Origin: Oscillospiraceae bacterium
GTDB lineage: Bacteria > Bacillota > Clostridia > Oscillospirales > Ruminococcaceae
Assembly (NCBI GenBank): GCA_017847835.1
Contig: JAGASH010000005.1
Span: 496,001-560,000, forward strand
Length of the DNA: 64,000 nucleotides
Reading direction: 5' to 3'
The notes beneath the pieces were generated by a model. The model saw only the letters and a list, made by a program, of their open reading frames with translations, had not been told where the DNA came from and ran no database searches. The position numbers and the translations under genes were made by a program. Positions 42,153-50,803 of the stretch are shown piece by piece (the stretch's first letter is position 1; each line of letters starts with the position of its first letter).

Positions 42153-43685
42153 TTATACAATTCTGACCGTTGCAAACGGCAATTGAGCAAGCGTAAATTC
42201 ACTCTTTGATTTGGAAACACCGGTTTCTTTTCCGTTTTCGTCAAAGTATTGCACGGTTTTGTCGAACTCGAATCCGTCAAAGCCGATAACCAGCGTTAAC
42301 CCGCCGTAACGGAAAGAACAATAAGCCGCGCCGCTTAGTGACGACCAGTGTGTTTTTCCCGATTCTTTAATACATCGGAAGCCGTCCGTGGCTGACGAGA
42401 TGTTAACTCCCCACGAGAAATCAAGGATTGACGGGATATCGTCCGATGATAGATAGGTTGAGCAGAATTCGTTGAGTTTGTAGGTTTTCAGGTGAATCGC
42501 TCTGTATTCAATAACGAGACCCTGGTAGTATCGCTCAATTTTGTAATACTCAATCCTGTTCTTGAACACAAGCTCCAGCCTTGATTCCTCGGTCGAAACA
42601 TATTCGGTTCCGTCATCGTTTTTAACGGTGTAGTCCTTGACCGAGAACGACTGCAAAACGTTGTTTTCATTGGTGGTCTTGCCAATCTCAATTTCAAATC
42701 TTGTTCTGCGGTCACGGTTATCGATACCGAACTTGATTTTTTCGTTATCTTTACTATTTTCTTTCAAAACGTAAACGCAGTTTCCCGAGGTAGGGTTTGA
42801 GGAAAGAATGTTTCCGCCTTTTACGGTTTTAACGTTGCTCTCCTTTTTCCTCAAAACTATCTCTCTGACTGTTTTATCATCCTTGACCTCGCTTTTCAGC
42901 TCAACCTCGAACATAGCGTTTTTCTGATTGAAGCTATCATCTGTCGGAAGAATCATAAATGTCGCAGCATATTTTTCTTCATCCCTGTTTTTTACCGCGA
43001 GGTCTGTACAGCAGAAATTGTTGTTATTGCCCTTTATTCCGAGCTTTTCTCGGATTTCTTTTTTGTTGTCGTTGCTCAGCTTCCAGATTTCTTTATTGTC
43101 GAACATAAATTCTTTAGGCTTGTCAGTATAACAGTTTACGGAAAATTTGATAAAAAAATATCCGACATTGATTACATAATCCCGATAATAAGTGTTCGTA
43201 TAACGAATAACGGGATTTCCGCTCATTTTGTCCGCGTCACCACTTGCGGGATAATACTCCTGACTATGAACCTCAAAATAATTTTCAGTATTAAAGTTGT
43301 ATCCGGCAATCGTCCAGAAATATTTGAGCTTCGCGTTTGCCTTGTCGTAGTAGCCTTTTTTGTTCTCGCCGCTTTCGCCGATTACTTTTATGCCCGTGTA
43401 GTAGTAAAGACAAACATCTCCGGCAACGTCAATCAGCTTGAAATCCGAGATATCCGCCTCGTAGGTGCAGCCTTTGAACTTAAACGCTCTCTGCCCGTCG
43501 GGATATTCACCGCTGACAGCCTGATTGCGGTTAGTCATAGTGTAATCCAATTTAAGACTGCCGCCTTGTGTAAGGTCATAGCTTTCGCTGCCGAGAATAG
43601 AGTGAATGGGAAAACAGCCGCTCGTAAAAACAATACAGCAGCATAATAAAACCGCAAATATTCTTTTTTTAAGCGATATACGCAT
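42153..43685 (-). CDS. Large lipoprotein of unknown function
   Basis: A 510-residue lipoprotein; the signal peptide has a poly-Cys hydrophobic core and lipobox FTSGC. The mature region is rich in Tyr, Asn and Lys and looks like an all-beta surface protein. Codons are less biased and more A+T-rich (AAT, GAA, ATT) than in housekeeping genes. No family recognised. Its ATG is one base from the preceding stop, with GGTGAGG inside the end of that gene. Confidence 0.72.
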   Translation of the reverse strand: MRISLKKRIFAVLLCCCIVFTSGCFPIHSILGSESYDLTQGGSLKLDYTMTNRNQAVSGEYPDGQRAFKFKGCTYEADISDFKLIDVAGDVCLYYYTGIKVIGESGENKKGYYDKANAKLKYFWTIAGYNFNTENYFEVHSQEYYPASGDADKMSGNPVIRYTNTYYRDYVINVGYFFIKFSVNCYTDKPKEFMFDNKEIWKLSNDNKKEIREKLGIKGNNNNFCCTDLAVKNRDEEKYAATFMILPTDDSFNQKNAMFEVELKSEVKDDKTVREIVLRKKESNVKTVKGGNILSSNPTSGNCVYVLKENSKDNEKIKFGIDNRDRRTRFEIEIGKTTNENNVLQSFSVKDYTVKNDDGTEYVSTEESRLELVFKNRIEYYKIERYYQGLVIEYRAIHLKTYKLNEFCSTYLSSDDIPSILDFSWGVNISSATDGFRCIKESGKTHWSSLSGAAYCSFRYGGLTLVIGFDGFEFDKTVQYFDENGKETGVSKSKSEFTLAQLPFATVRIV

Positions 43686-44927
43686 TTACCTCACCGTAAT
43701 CTTTCTGTTTCTCTGAATGAAAAAATAAACCAAACCGCCAACCGCAATTATACCGAAAATTATCACAAAATCAAGCGGATTTATAGCGGAAACCGCCTTG
43801 ATTTCGACGCGGGCAGTTGTGAGATTACCCGCTTTGTCGGTTGCTGTGATACGGTAAATTCCCGCGCCGATAAGCTCGGTTTTGTCGCCGATAATCTGTC
43901 CGTTTTTCGTCACGCGATAGGTACATTCCGTGTCCGAGGTGACGATGATTTTCTCGCGGAAAACAATATCCGTCGTGCCGTTGAAATAAAGCACAGGCGG
44001 TGTTGTATCGCGAACAAGCCTCACGCTTCTTGAAAGCGAGCCGCTTGAATACTCCAGCTTAAATTCACCATCGCCGTTCAAAACCGTGAAGCTCTTGTTA
44101 TCAAAAGAAACGCTCTCGCCGTTATGCTCAACCGATTTCAGCTCAAAGCCCTTCGGCGGCTGATAAATTCCGAGCCTGTTTGTCGGGTTCATAAAGAGGT
44201 TAAACGAAAAATAGCGTTTTTCCATTTTTCCCGTCTTGTCAAAACACGAAAAATCAATCTTATATGCACCGTCCTCGGTGATAAGCCCGCTTGCAGGTAT
44301 TGAGAAAACCTTTCCGTCCCTCGTCATTGTGCAAACCACATCATCGGGTATCGACAGCTTCGGTATAAAGCTTACTGTTTCGCCGTCAAGGACATTTGTA
44401 ACAAGCTCCGTGCCGTTGATGAAGACATGGCGGAAGTTCTCTCCGTCAATATTCTCCAGCTCAACCCTTCCCACAACGGTTTTTTCTTCGGTCACCGTTG
44501 ACTGCTCGCAGATTTCCACGGCAAAACGCGCCTGTACAGAGCCGCTTCCGTTTCTCAGCTTGTGAGAAACCGTAACCTCATAATTGTCGTTTTCCGTAAG
44601 GAAATATTCGTTCGATTTCTCGGCAAATCCGCCTGAGCCGTTGACGAGAATTGAAATATCGTCTTCTTCGGTTCCTATAAGCAAAATCGACGTGGAATTT
44701 TCGATATCGTTCAGAGCATTTGACGAGTAAAAACTCGCGCCGTCGGGAAACGTGTAGTAAAACATCATCGTTTCCTCATCATAGCTTCGCACAACAAGCG
44801 ACAAATCGGCAGTAAAGCTCGGTTTTTCCTCGGAGGAATTTTTGTTGTCAGCCGATGCCGAAAGGCTCAGCAAAAACATCGTCAAAACAGAAAAAGCAAT
44901 CGCCGAAAACGCTTTTTTAAAGCTCAT
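43686..44927 (-). CDS. Exported Ig-like protein with C-terminal membrane anchor
   Basis: A 413-residue protein with a signal peptide (residues 1-25), several all-beta segments, an Ig-like domain with TTPPVLYFNG and ITATDKAGNLTTARVEI, and a single C-terminal membrane helix (PLDFVIIFGIIAVGGLVYFFI) followed by basic RNRK. It should be anchored with the bulk outside. The end resembles that of the protein at 52,472, so the two are paralogues within one operon. An AAGAGG site precedes the ATG, and the first 11 bases overlap the previous gene. Confidence 0.8.
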   Translation of the reverse strand: MSFKKAFSAIAFSVLTMFLLSLSASADNKNSSEEKPSFTADLSLVVRSYDEETMMFYYTFPDGASFYSSNALNDIENSTSILLIGTEEDDISILVNGSGGFAEKSNEYFLTENDNYEVTVSHKLRNGSGSVQARFAVEICEQSTVTEEKTVVGRVELENIDGENFRHVFINGTELVTNVLDGETVSFIPKLSIPDDVVCTMTRDGKVFSIPASGLITEDGAYKIDFSCFDKTGKMEKRYFSFNLFMNPTNRLGIYQPPKGFELKSVEHNGESVSFDNKSFTVLNGDGEFKLEYSSGSLSRSVRLVRDTTPPVLYFNGTTDIVFREKIIVTSDTECTYRVTKNGQIIGDKTELIGAGIYRITATDKAGNLTTARVEIKAVSAINPLDFVIIFGIIAVGGLVYFFIQRNRKITVR

Positions 44928-45339
44928 AGGAAACCTCTTTTTGACGTTCAAGCTCACGCGGCTTTTGTGTAAGCTTCGGAGGCTGATACACATTTTCCTC
45001 GCGGAGCAAATCCTCAAAAGTAATCCTCACGCGATATTCACTGTCTGCGTGAACACGCTCTGTGCGCGGTTTTGCGGAAGCTTTCGCATTTTTTTCGGGA
45101 GCGCGATAAAACGTGGTTTCTTCGGCAGCCTCGCGCTGTTTTTCCTCGGCAAAATCGAGTTTTTCCTCATCAACAAAATCATTCTCGGGAGCAATTTTCT
45201 CGATTTTCTTGCTGACGGTACGCTCCGCTTGCTCCTCAACAGGCGGCAAGCCCGCTTGGATACGCTCTTTTTCCTTGCGGAGAGCGAAAAGCTCCTTTTC
45301 CCATTGTGCCTTGTGCTTAGGGTCGTCAAAATATCCCAT
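44917..45339 (-). CDS. Charged cytosolic protein with R-x-R-x-T-F-x-D-L motif
   Basis: A 140-residue hydrophilic protein with no membrane segment. It begins GYFDDPKHKAQWEKELFALRKEKERIQAG, predicted helical, and carries RVRITFEDLL near residue 103, a motif also found in three proteins at the other end of the locus. The 3' end overlaps the next gene by 11 bases. Function unknown; a cytosolic accessory or substrate-linked role in secretion is inferred from position and the motif. Confidence 0.7.
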   Translation of the reverse strand: MGYFDDPKHKAQWEKELFALRKEKERIQAGLPPVEEQAERTVSKKIEKIAPENDFVDEEKLDFAEEKQREAAEETTFYRAPEKNAKASAKPRTERVHADSEYRVRITFEDLLREENVYQPPKLTQKPRELERQKEVSYEL

Positions 45340-45340
45340 A

Positions 45341-46018
45341 TCACTTTTCTCCTGTAATCATTTTACCGACAATACTATTTACTGCACCGAATAATTCCGT
45401 CTTGCTTTTCGGCACCAGAATTCCGTATTGCTCCGCGGAAATATCCGCAGGTACACAGCACCGAAGCTCGCTGTTTCCCGACAGAAGCTCCAGCGCTTCA
45501 TCTTCAAAGCACACAAAAGCGCTGATATCACCTGTTTTCAGCAGCTCCGCCGCGGATTTCGCGTTATTGCAAACCAGCGTTCCGTCCGAAACAATGCCCA
45601 TAAGCGAGCGCAGAATGTTTTCGGGGAGCTTTTCGGACGCTCCCGTAACTCTTCCCGTGAGGTCGCTTGAAGCCGTTACGGTAAGATTACCGCCGCAGAC
45701 AACATAAATTCTGTTTTCCGCAACAGGCATAGTCAACAGGAAACTCAGTCCCGGGTCGTTTGACGCGCTGAATTTTCCAATAGCTATATCAGCCCTGCCG
45801 TTTGTGAGCAGTTCCATTGCTGTGGATGCGGTCGCTTTGCTTATTTCAAGCGGTACTCCAAGCTCATCGGCTATTTTTTCCGCGATTTCCTCGGAGTTTT
45901 CCAGCTCAAAGGTAATCGCAGCACGCAGCTTTCCGCTTTTCAGCATTTGTTCTTTGGGCTGAGTGCAGCCGCTTAAAAACACAACGGCAGCGCATATTAA
46001 CAGCACAATTTTCTTCAT
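45341..46018 (-). CDS. Solute-binding-protein-like lipoprotein (family 3 type)
   Basis: A 225-residue lipoprotein with lipobox LSGC (C18). The mature part is like a type II periplasmic binding protein: it contains KLRAAITFELENSEEIAEKIADELGVPLEI and NGRADIAIGKFSASNDPG, the amino-acid-binding (SBP_bac_3) pattern. No ABC permease or ATPase is nearby, and the gene sits between virB4 and other operon genes, so a role as a sensor or surface component is as likely as uptake. Confidence 0.78.
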   Translation of the reverse strand: MKKIVLLICAAVVFLSGCTQPKEQMLKSGKLRAAITFELENSEEIAEKIADELGVPLEISKATASTAMELLTNGRADIAIGKFSASNDPGLSFLLTMPVAENRIYVVCGGNLTVTASSDLTGRVTGASEKLPENILRSLMGIVSDGTLVCNNAKSAAELLKTGDISAFVCFEDEALELLSGNSELRCCVPADISAEQYGILVPKSKTELFGAVNSIVGKMITGEK

Positions 46019-46019
46019 A

Positions 46020-48716
46020 TTATTCAGTAAACAATTCCTGTAAATCGTCCGAAGCCACTATATCAACGCAGGTACGGTTAGACGGCGCCGTAACAACAAA
46101 TGCGCGTCCTCTCGGGTTGTTGATAATCTGGTCTTGCTCGGTTTCGTTGATTTCGCCCGCTTTTTCGTACAGCTTGCACAAATCGTGCATATCGTTCGGC
46201 GCAAGCGCGAAAATAAACGAATACTGGCAGGCATTGATGATTGCAGTGGATTTGCGTGCAAGCTCCTCCGTGCCGACAAAGTCCTTGATGTTCTGCGTGA
46301 TGATAATCTGCATACCGTTGTATTTTCTGATACGCTTTGCAAGCTGGTACATAAAGTCAAGCGCAATCGGGTATTTTTCGTCGATGAAAACGTGAGCCTC
46401 ATCGATAACGATAATGATTTTTCTGTTTGCCTTGTGCAAAATGTTATAATCGCGGTTTTTGATAATCTCGTTGTCGAGATATTTCAGAACCAGAAGCATC
46501 TGCGCATTTGCAATCGTGTTGTTTCTGTTTGCAAGCAGCGACTGGAAGTTGAACGCAATGAAATTCTCTTTTGTGGTAATGGTTGACGGGTTATTCCACA
46601 GATGCGAGTTTCTTCCGCCCGTGGAGAACTTCGATACATAGTTGAGCAAAATTCGCAGATTGTTCTTGTTGTAATCGCTGGAAGCGCGCTGGAAATCCGT
46701 CAGAATTTTGTCATAGAGGTCGTCGAAAATCGGATAATCCTCGGGCGTGAGCGTCGAGAGGTCTGTGTTCGCGTCGATACCGCGCTCCGCGTAAATTCTC
46801 GGGAAAAGGTTGTTCAGATATTCAAGCGCGTCGTTCTCGGTTTCGGGCAAAATCTGCTTGAAAAACTCCTCCAAGAACTGAAGATGTGCGTTAAAGCTGT
46901 TTGAAGCGCCCTCTTCGTCATCGGAAACACCCGTGATAATCTGGAACGGGTTGAGAGTACCCTCGGTTGCTTTTCCCACGTCAATCATCTTTCCGTGGAG
47001 CTTTTTCGCAAGCGCGCCGTACTCGTTTTCGGGGTCGAGAATAAAGATTTTGCTGTTGTCGGCAGCGAGATTTGACAAAATAGTTTTGGTTGCAAACGAT
47101 TTACCGGAACCTGACTTACCGATAATCGCCATATTACTGTTGACGCGCTCGCTGTCACGCTGGAAGAAGTTGACGAAAACGGGATTTCCTCCGGTTGTAC
47201 CGAAGCATATTCCGTCCTTGTCCTGAAGATACGGATAAACGAACGGGAAAGCTGCCGCGATTGACGAGGAGTGAATACCGCGGCTCTTTTTCTTGAATGC
47301 GTCATATGCCGAGATATTCGCGCTCGTGTACACGTCAAACGTCTGCATAAACAAATCCTGCGTTTTGAAGCCCGCTTCCGCGAGATTACGCTTGATTGTC
47401 TTTTTCAGAGAAACATACGAGGACGAGCTTGTCGCTGTGGAAGTGCCCTCGGCAGCGCGTTTTGTGCGCTCCGTGAGCTCGTAGTCGTAGATTGTGATAT
47501 AGGTGTTTACATCATAGAGCGACTCGTTTTCACTCTGAAGCATTGAAAGCAGCTCCGCGAGCGACTCGATGTTCTCGTTGATTTCCATAAGTCGGGAAAT
47601 CTTGCCCGTCTGCTCTGCCTGACCGCGAAGTTCTTCAAGCGAGCGGTCAATGCGCTTGATTGACTGGTATCTTTCAACCGGCTTGAATTTCATCACAACG
47701 CGCGTGTTCGGCACGTTGAACAGGCGATATCCCCACGCATTTCCGACAACCGAAGGATAGTCGAGAATTTTCAGATTGTGTGTGATAAGCCCGTCATATT
47801 TCACGGTTCTCGTGGTCATCTCAATCTTTTTCGGGAGTATCCACGAAAGATAATCCTCAGGCTTGATTTTGTCAACCTCGCGCTCGTCGAAAACCTGATT
47901 GTACTGATACTTCAGGAAAATCGCAAGCTCTCTGCCTTTGAGCTGGTGAGCGTCAAGTCCCGCGTTTCTGAACTGTCCGACAGCGTTTCTCGTCATTTCG
48001 GACAAAATCGGCTTTTTCTTGTCAAACATCACGAGATAATGGAACGGACGATAAACCTTATCTTCAAAGTTTATCTTCTTGATTTCCTCAATTCTGCCGT
48101 AGATTATCTCAACACGTCTTGTAAGCTCGTTTTCATCGATAATATCGTCGAGAAATGCCTTTTTCAGCTCGTCGATTTTCTTGTGTTCCGTGCGGATATA
48201 CTCGTCGTAAATCACGGGACGGTCAATTTTTACAAATGCGCCTGTCTGTTCCTGCGTAATTGTACGGATAACCGAGCCGATGTTGTGGTCGATAATGGAG
48301 TCCTGTCTGAATTCCGACAAGAAGCGAAACTCAATCGACGGGATTTCGATTACCGTGGCGTAGTATTCCTTGTTGTAACATATATATCTGTCGTCAATTC
48401 CCGTAAACGGCGTGATATCCTCAACGCTGATTGAGGCGCCTTTATCGCCCTTTTTCTTTTCATTAAAGCTGTGCGGTATCGCAAAATGCCTCAGGAAATG
48501 TATAAAGAGCATATACACCTTTTCGTCGTCAAGCGGCATAAGCAAGAACACAAACACCACAAGCACGCCGATTGCAATCCACCATCTGTACGGGATATTC
48601 GAGGTAATCAGCGCAACGCAAACAAACGCGCCGAAAAGCCCCACAAGCACGTCAATTATGGAAACGCCCTTGAAAAGCTCGGTTTCAACCTTGGTTTTCT
48701 TTGGAATTATTCGCAT
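46020..48716 (-). CDS. virB4: Type IV secretion ATPase VirB4 with VirB3/PrgI-like N-terminal domain
   Basis: An 898-residue ATPase powering pilus assembly and substrate transfer at the membrane. Residues 1-85 form two hydrophobic helices framed by basic residues (PrgI/VirB3-like), and residues from 100 on match VirB4/TraC. The Walker A box is GKSGSGKS at 533-540, the Walker B IIVIDEAHVF near 785, and an RGRAFVV motif is near the end. Linked to virD4, virB6-like genes and a pilin gene, it defines a type IV secretion locus. Confidence 0.92.
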   Translation of the reverse strand: MRIIPKKTKVETELFKGVSIIDVLVGLFGAFVCVALITSNIPYRWWIAIGVLVVFVFLLMPLDDEKVYMLFIHFLRHFAIPHSFNEKKKGDKGASISVEDITPFTGIDDRYICYNKEYYATVIEIPSIEFRFLSEFRQDSIIDHNIGSVIRTITQEQTGAFVKIDRPVIYDEYIRTEHKKIDELKKAFLDDIIDENELTRRVEIIYGRIEEIKKINFEDKVYRPFHYLVMFDKKKPILSEMTRNAVGQFRNAGLDAHQLKGRELAIFLKYQYNQVFDEREVDKIKPEDYLSWILPKKIEMTTRTVKYDGLITHNLKILDYPSVVGNAWGYRLFNVPNTRVVMKFKPVERYQSIKRIDRSLEELRGQAEQTGKISRLMEINENIESLAELLSMLQSENESLYDVNTYITIYDYELTERTKRAAEGTSTATSSSSYVSLKKTIKRNLAEAGFKTQDLFMQTFDVYTSANISAYDAFKKKSRGIHSSSIAAAFPFVYPYLQDKDGICFGTTGGNPVFVNFFQRDSERVNSNMAIIGKSGSGKSFATKTILSNLAADNSKIFILDPENEYGALAKKLHGKMIDVGKATEGTLNPFQIITGVSDDEEGASNSFNAHLQFLEEFFKQILPETENDALEYLNNLFPRIYAERGIDANTDLSTLTPEDYPIFDDLYDKILTDFQRASSDYNKNNLRILLNYVSKFSTGGRNSHLWNNPSTITTKENFIAFNFQSLLANRNNTIANAQMLLVLKYLDNEIIKNRDYNILHKANRKIIIVIDEAHVFIDEKYPIALDFMYQLAKRIRKYNGMQIIITQNIKDFVGTEELARKSTAIINACQYSFIFALAPNDMHDLCKLYEKAGEINETEQDQIINNPRGRAFVVTAPSNRTCVDIVASDDLQELFTE

Positions 48717-48733
48717 TGCTAATCACCTTTTCG

Positions 48734-50773
48734 TTAAAATTTACCACTGTCATTTTTATGATTGTTGCTTCTGTTTTTCAGAAGAGGGTCATCAAGATTT
48801 GAGTTCTTGTTCGTGTCGGCACTCTTGTTGCTTGACGAGCTTGAATAACTTGATGATGAACCCGCAGAAGATGTTCCCGAGCTACTGTAAGCGTCGCCGG
48901 TGAACTGTGACGAGCCGCCCAAAGAACCGCCTGACGAGCCCGCAGAGGACGAGCTGCTTGTATTCTTTGCAGCTTCAAGCGGGTCGACATTCTTCACGAT
49001 ATCCTGAGCGTCAAAATCAATTTTGCTTCCGTCGTTAAAAGAGCCTTCGCCGTTTTCTTCGCCGAACAGATTGCGAACGCCTTCATAAGCGTTTTCTTCG
49101 TCTTGATAAGCGCTTCCGAGAGTACCTGTTTTGAACAGCTCGTCAACGCTTGAAAGCGTATCCTCATAGTCCTTCTCGGCTTGATAATCCGTGCCGAGAG
49201 TGCCTGTTCTGAACAGCTCGTCAACGCTCGAAAGCGTATCCTCATAGTCCTTCTCGGCTTGATAATCCGTGCCGAGAGTGCCTGTTCTGAACAGTTCGTC
49301 AACGCTCGCAAGCGTATCGTCGTACTCCTTGTCGCTGAGGTAGTTCTTTTGCCGCGGCTTGTTGCTTTGCGGGTATTTTCCCTTAGCAGCAGAAACACCG
49401 CTTCCACCCGTAAACTTCGAGGATTTTGCCGAGCTGCTGCCTGAACTGCTGCTGCTTGAGGTGGTCTTAGACTTTGACCTCATTTTGCTGAACGCCGATA
49501 CTCCTGCGCCCGCAAGAGCTTTTCCGCCCTTCATCATTCCGCCCGCAACCAGTCCGCCGAGCAGAGTATTGTTCATATTCTCATCTGCGGCAACATTTGC
49601 GCTGATAATTCCCGTTAGCAGAGTCGAGGACTTGTAAACCGCGAACATACCGCCGAGAATGAACACAAGTCGTATCACATATCCGCCCGCTATGTTTCCG
49701 ACAAAGGAGTCGAAGATTTTCACCTTGTCGTCCATTATCACGGGTACCATCATCAGGAATATTCGCAGACCTATGACAGAGCCGAAGCCTATCAGTATTC
49801 TCGCGATGAACGACTCCCGCCATTTCCTGAATTTTTCGCCGTCGTCGAGAACTATTGTCGAGATGAAATACGGCGAGGTTATGTATAGAATAATAACATC
49901 GAAAATTCGCTTTATGAACGTGAACAGGCAGGCAATCATCACAATCGTCATAAAGATTATCGACGCATAGCCAATCAGATAATCGACGTGAGAAACGTGA
50001 ATTTGCGTGCCGAATGTGATATAATCCATTCCGTCATAAAGCAGCGAAGCCCACGGCTCGTTCATCTCGCCTGTTTTGGCATTCATAAATTCCGTGGGCG
50101 GGTTTCCGCGTCCCGCGTCCATTGAAGAAATCGCCAGAACCCATTTTCCGAGTGAAGCGTCGCTGCCGCCATTGATTGCAATACAGGTCTGCTTCAGAAC
50201 AATTGAAATGAGCGATACTCCGACAACAGCTATCGTCGGCACAAGCAAAAACGAAATCATCATTTTTGCCACGGAGTTCAAAACCTTTCCGACGGGACGT
50301 TTTCCCTCAAAGTCGAAGTCAAGCGTCGAGCGCATAACCGCGTAAATCGAAAAGATTATCGACAGTCCGAGCGCCAGAAATGTAATGGAAAGCAGCGCAT
50401 TGCGAACTATATCATTATTCATAAAGTACTGCAAAAGCGTTGTCTGGGTTTCTGTGCCCGCGCTTTCCGAATAATAGGTAACGTCCTTCATTCCTATCAT
50501 TATGTCAAATCCGTTTTGCAGCTGGTCCAGCAGCCATAGGAATTGGACGAAGCATTTGTAGATAAAAGTGAAGAAAATGTCGGCAATATTTGCGATTACG
50601 ATATTCCACAGGAATTCGAAAACCGGCATAAGAAGCGGGATTACAATGTTGTCCAAAATCCATTGAAAAATGGAGTTGAGGATTTTCGACAGCCAATCAA
50701 TAATCGGGTCAAAAATCTTGTCGCAAACCCAGTCAAATACACTGTCAAATATTCCGAGCGATTGTATTGGCAT
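48734..50773 (-). CDS. VirB6/TrbL-like polytopic protein with repeat tail
   Basis: A 679-residue protein. The N-terminal half has about six membrane helices with the VirB6/TrbL-type look (LDNIVIPLLMPVFEFLWNIV, then a large loop, then a TSPYFISTIVLDDG segment). The C-terminal third is soluble and low complexity (Ser/Gly/Ala), containing three tandem copies of a 26-residue unit centred on SVDELFRTGTLG. It would form the inner-membrane channel of the secretion apparatus. It is a paralogue of the next gene upstream (IIxLYITSP(L/Y)F and W(R)DMFVG/W(R)ESFIA segments match). AGGAGG precedes the ATG. Confidence 0.82.
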   Translation of the reverse strand: MPIQSLGIFDSVFDWVCDKIFDPIIDWLSKILNSIFQWILDNIVIPLLMPVFEFLWNIVIANIADIFFTFIYKCFVQFLWLLDQLQNGFDIMIGMKDVTYYSESAGTETQTTLLQYFMNNDIVRNALLSITFLALGLSIIFSIYAVMRSTLDFDFEGKRPVGKVLNSVAKMMISFLLVPTIAVVGVSLISIVLKQTCIAINGGSDASLGKWVLAISSMDAGRGNPPTEFMNAKTGEMNEPWASLLYDGMDYITFGTQIHVSHVDYLIGYASIIFMTIVMIACLFTFIKRIFDVIILYITSPYFISTIVLDDGEKFRKWRESFIARILIGFGSVIGLRIFLMMVPVIMDDKVKIFDSFVGNIAGGYVIRLVFILGGMFAVYKSSTLLTGIISANVAADENMNNTLLGGLVAGGMMKGGKALAGAGVSAFSKMRSKSKTTSSSSSSGSSSAKSSKFTGGSGVSAAKGKYPQSNKPRQKNYLSDKEYDDTLASVDELFRTGTLGTDYQAEKDYEDTLSSVDELFRTGTLGTDYQAEKDYEDTLSSVDELFKTGTLGSAYQDEENAYEGVRNLFGEENGEGSFNDGSKIDFDAQDIVKNVDPLEAAKNTSSSSSAGSSGGSLGGSSQFTGDAYSSSGTSSAGSSSSYSSSSSNKSADTNKNSNLDDPLLKNRSNNHKNDSGKF
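49104..49337. repeat. Three tandem 78-bp coding repeats
   Basis: Units at about 49104-49181, 49182-49259 and 49260-49337 are near-identical for the last two and slightly diverged at the edges. Each encodes a 26-residue acidic unit ending SVDELFRTGTLG(T/S). Recent duplication is suggested by the close identity. Confidence 0.85.
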
Positions 50774-50803
50774 TATCGAAGACCTCCTCTCTGATTAAAT
50801 CGG

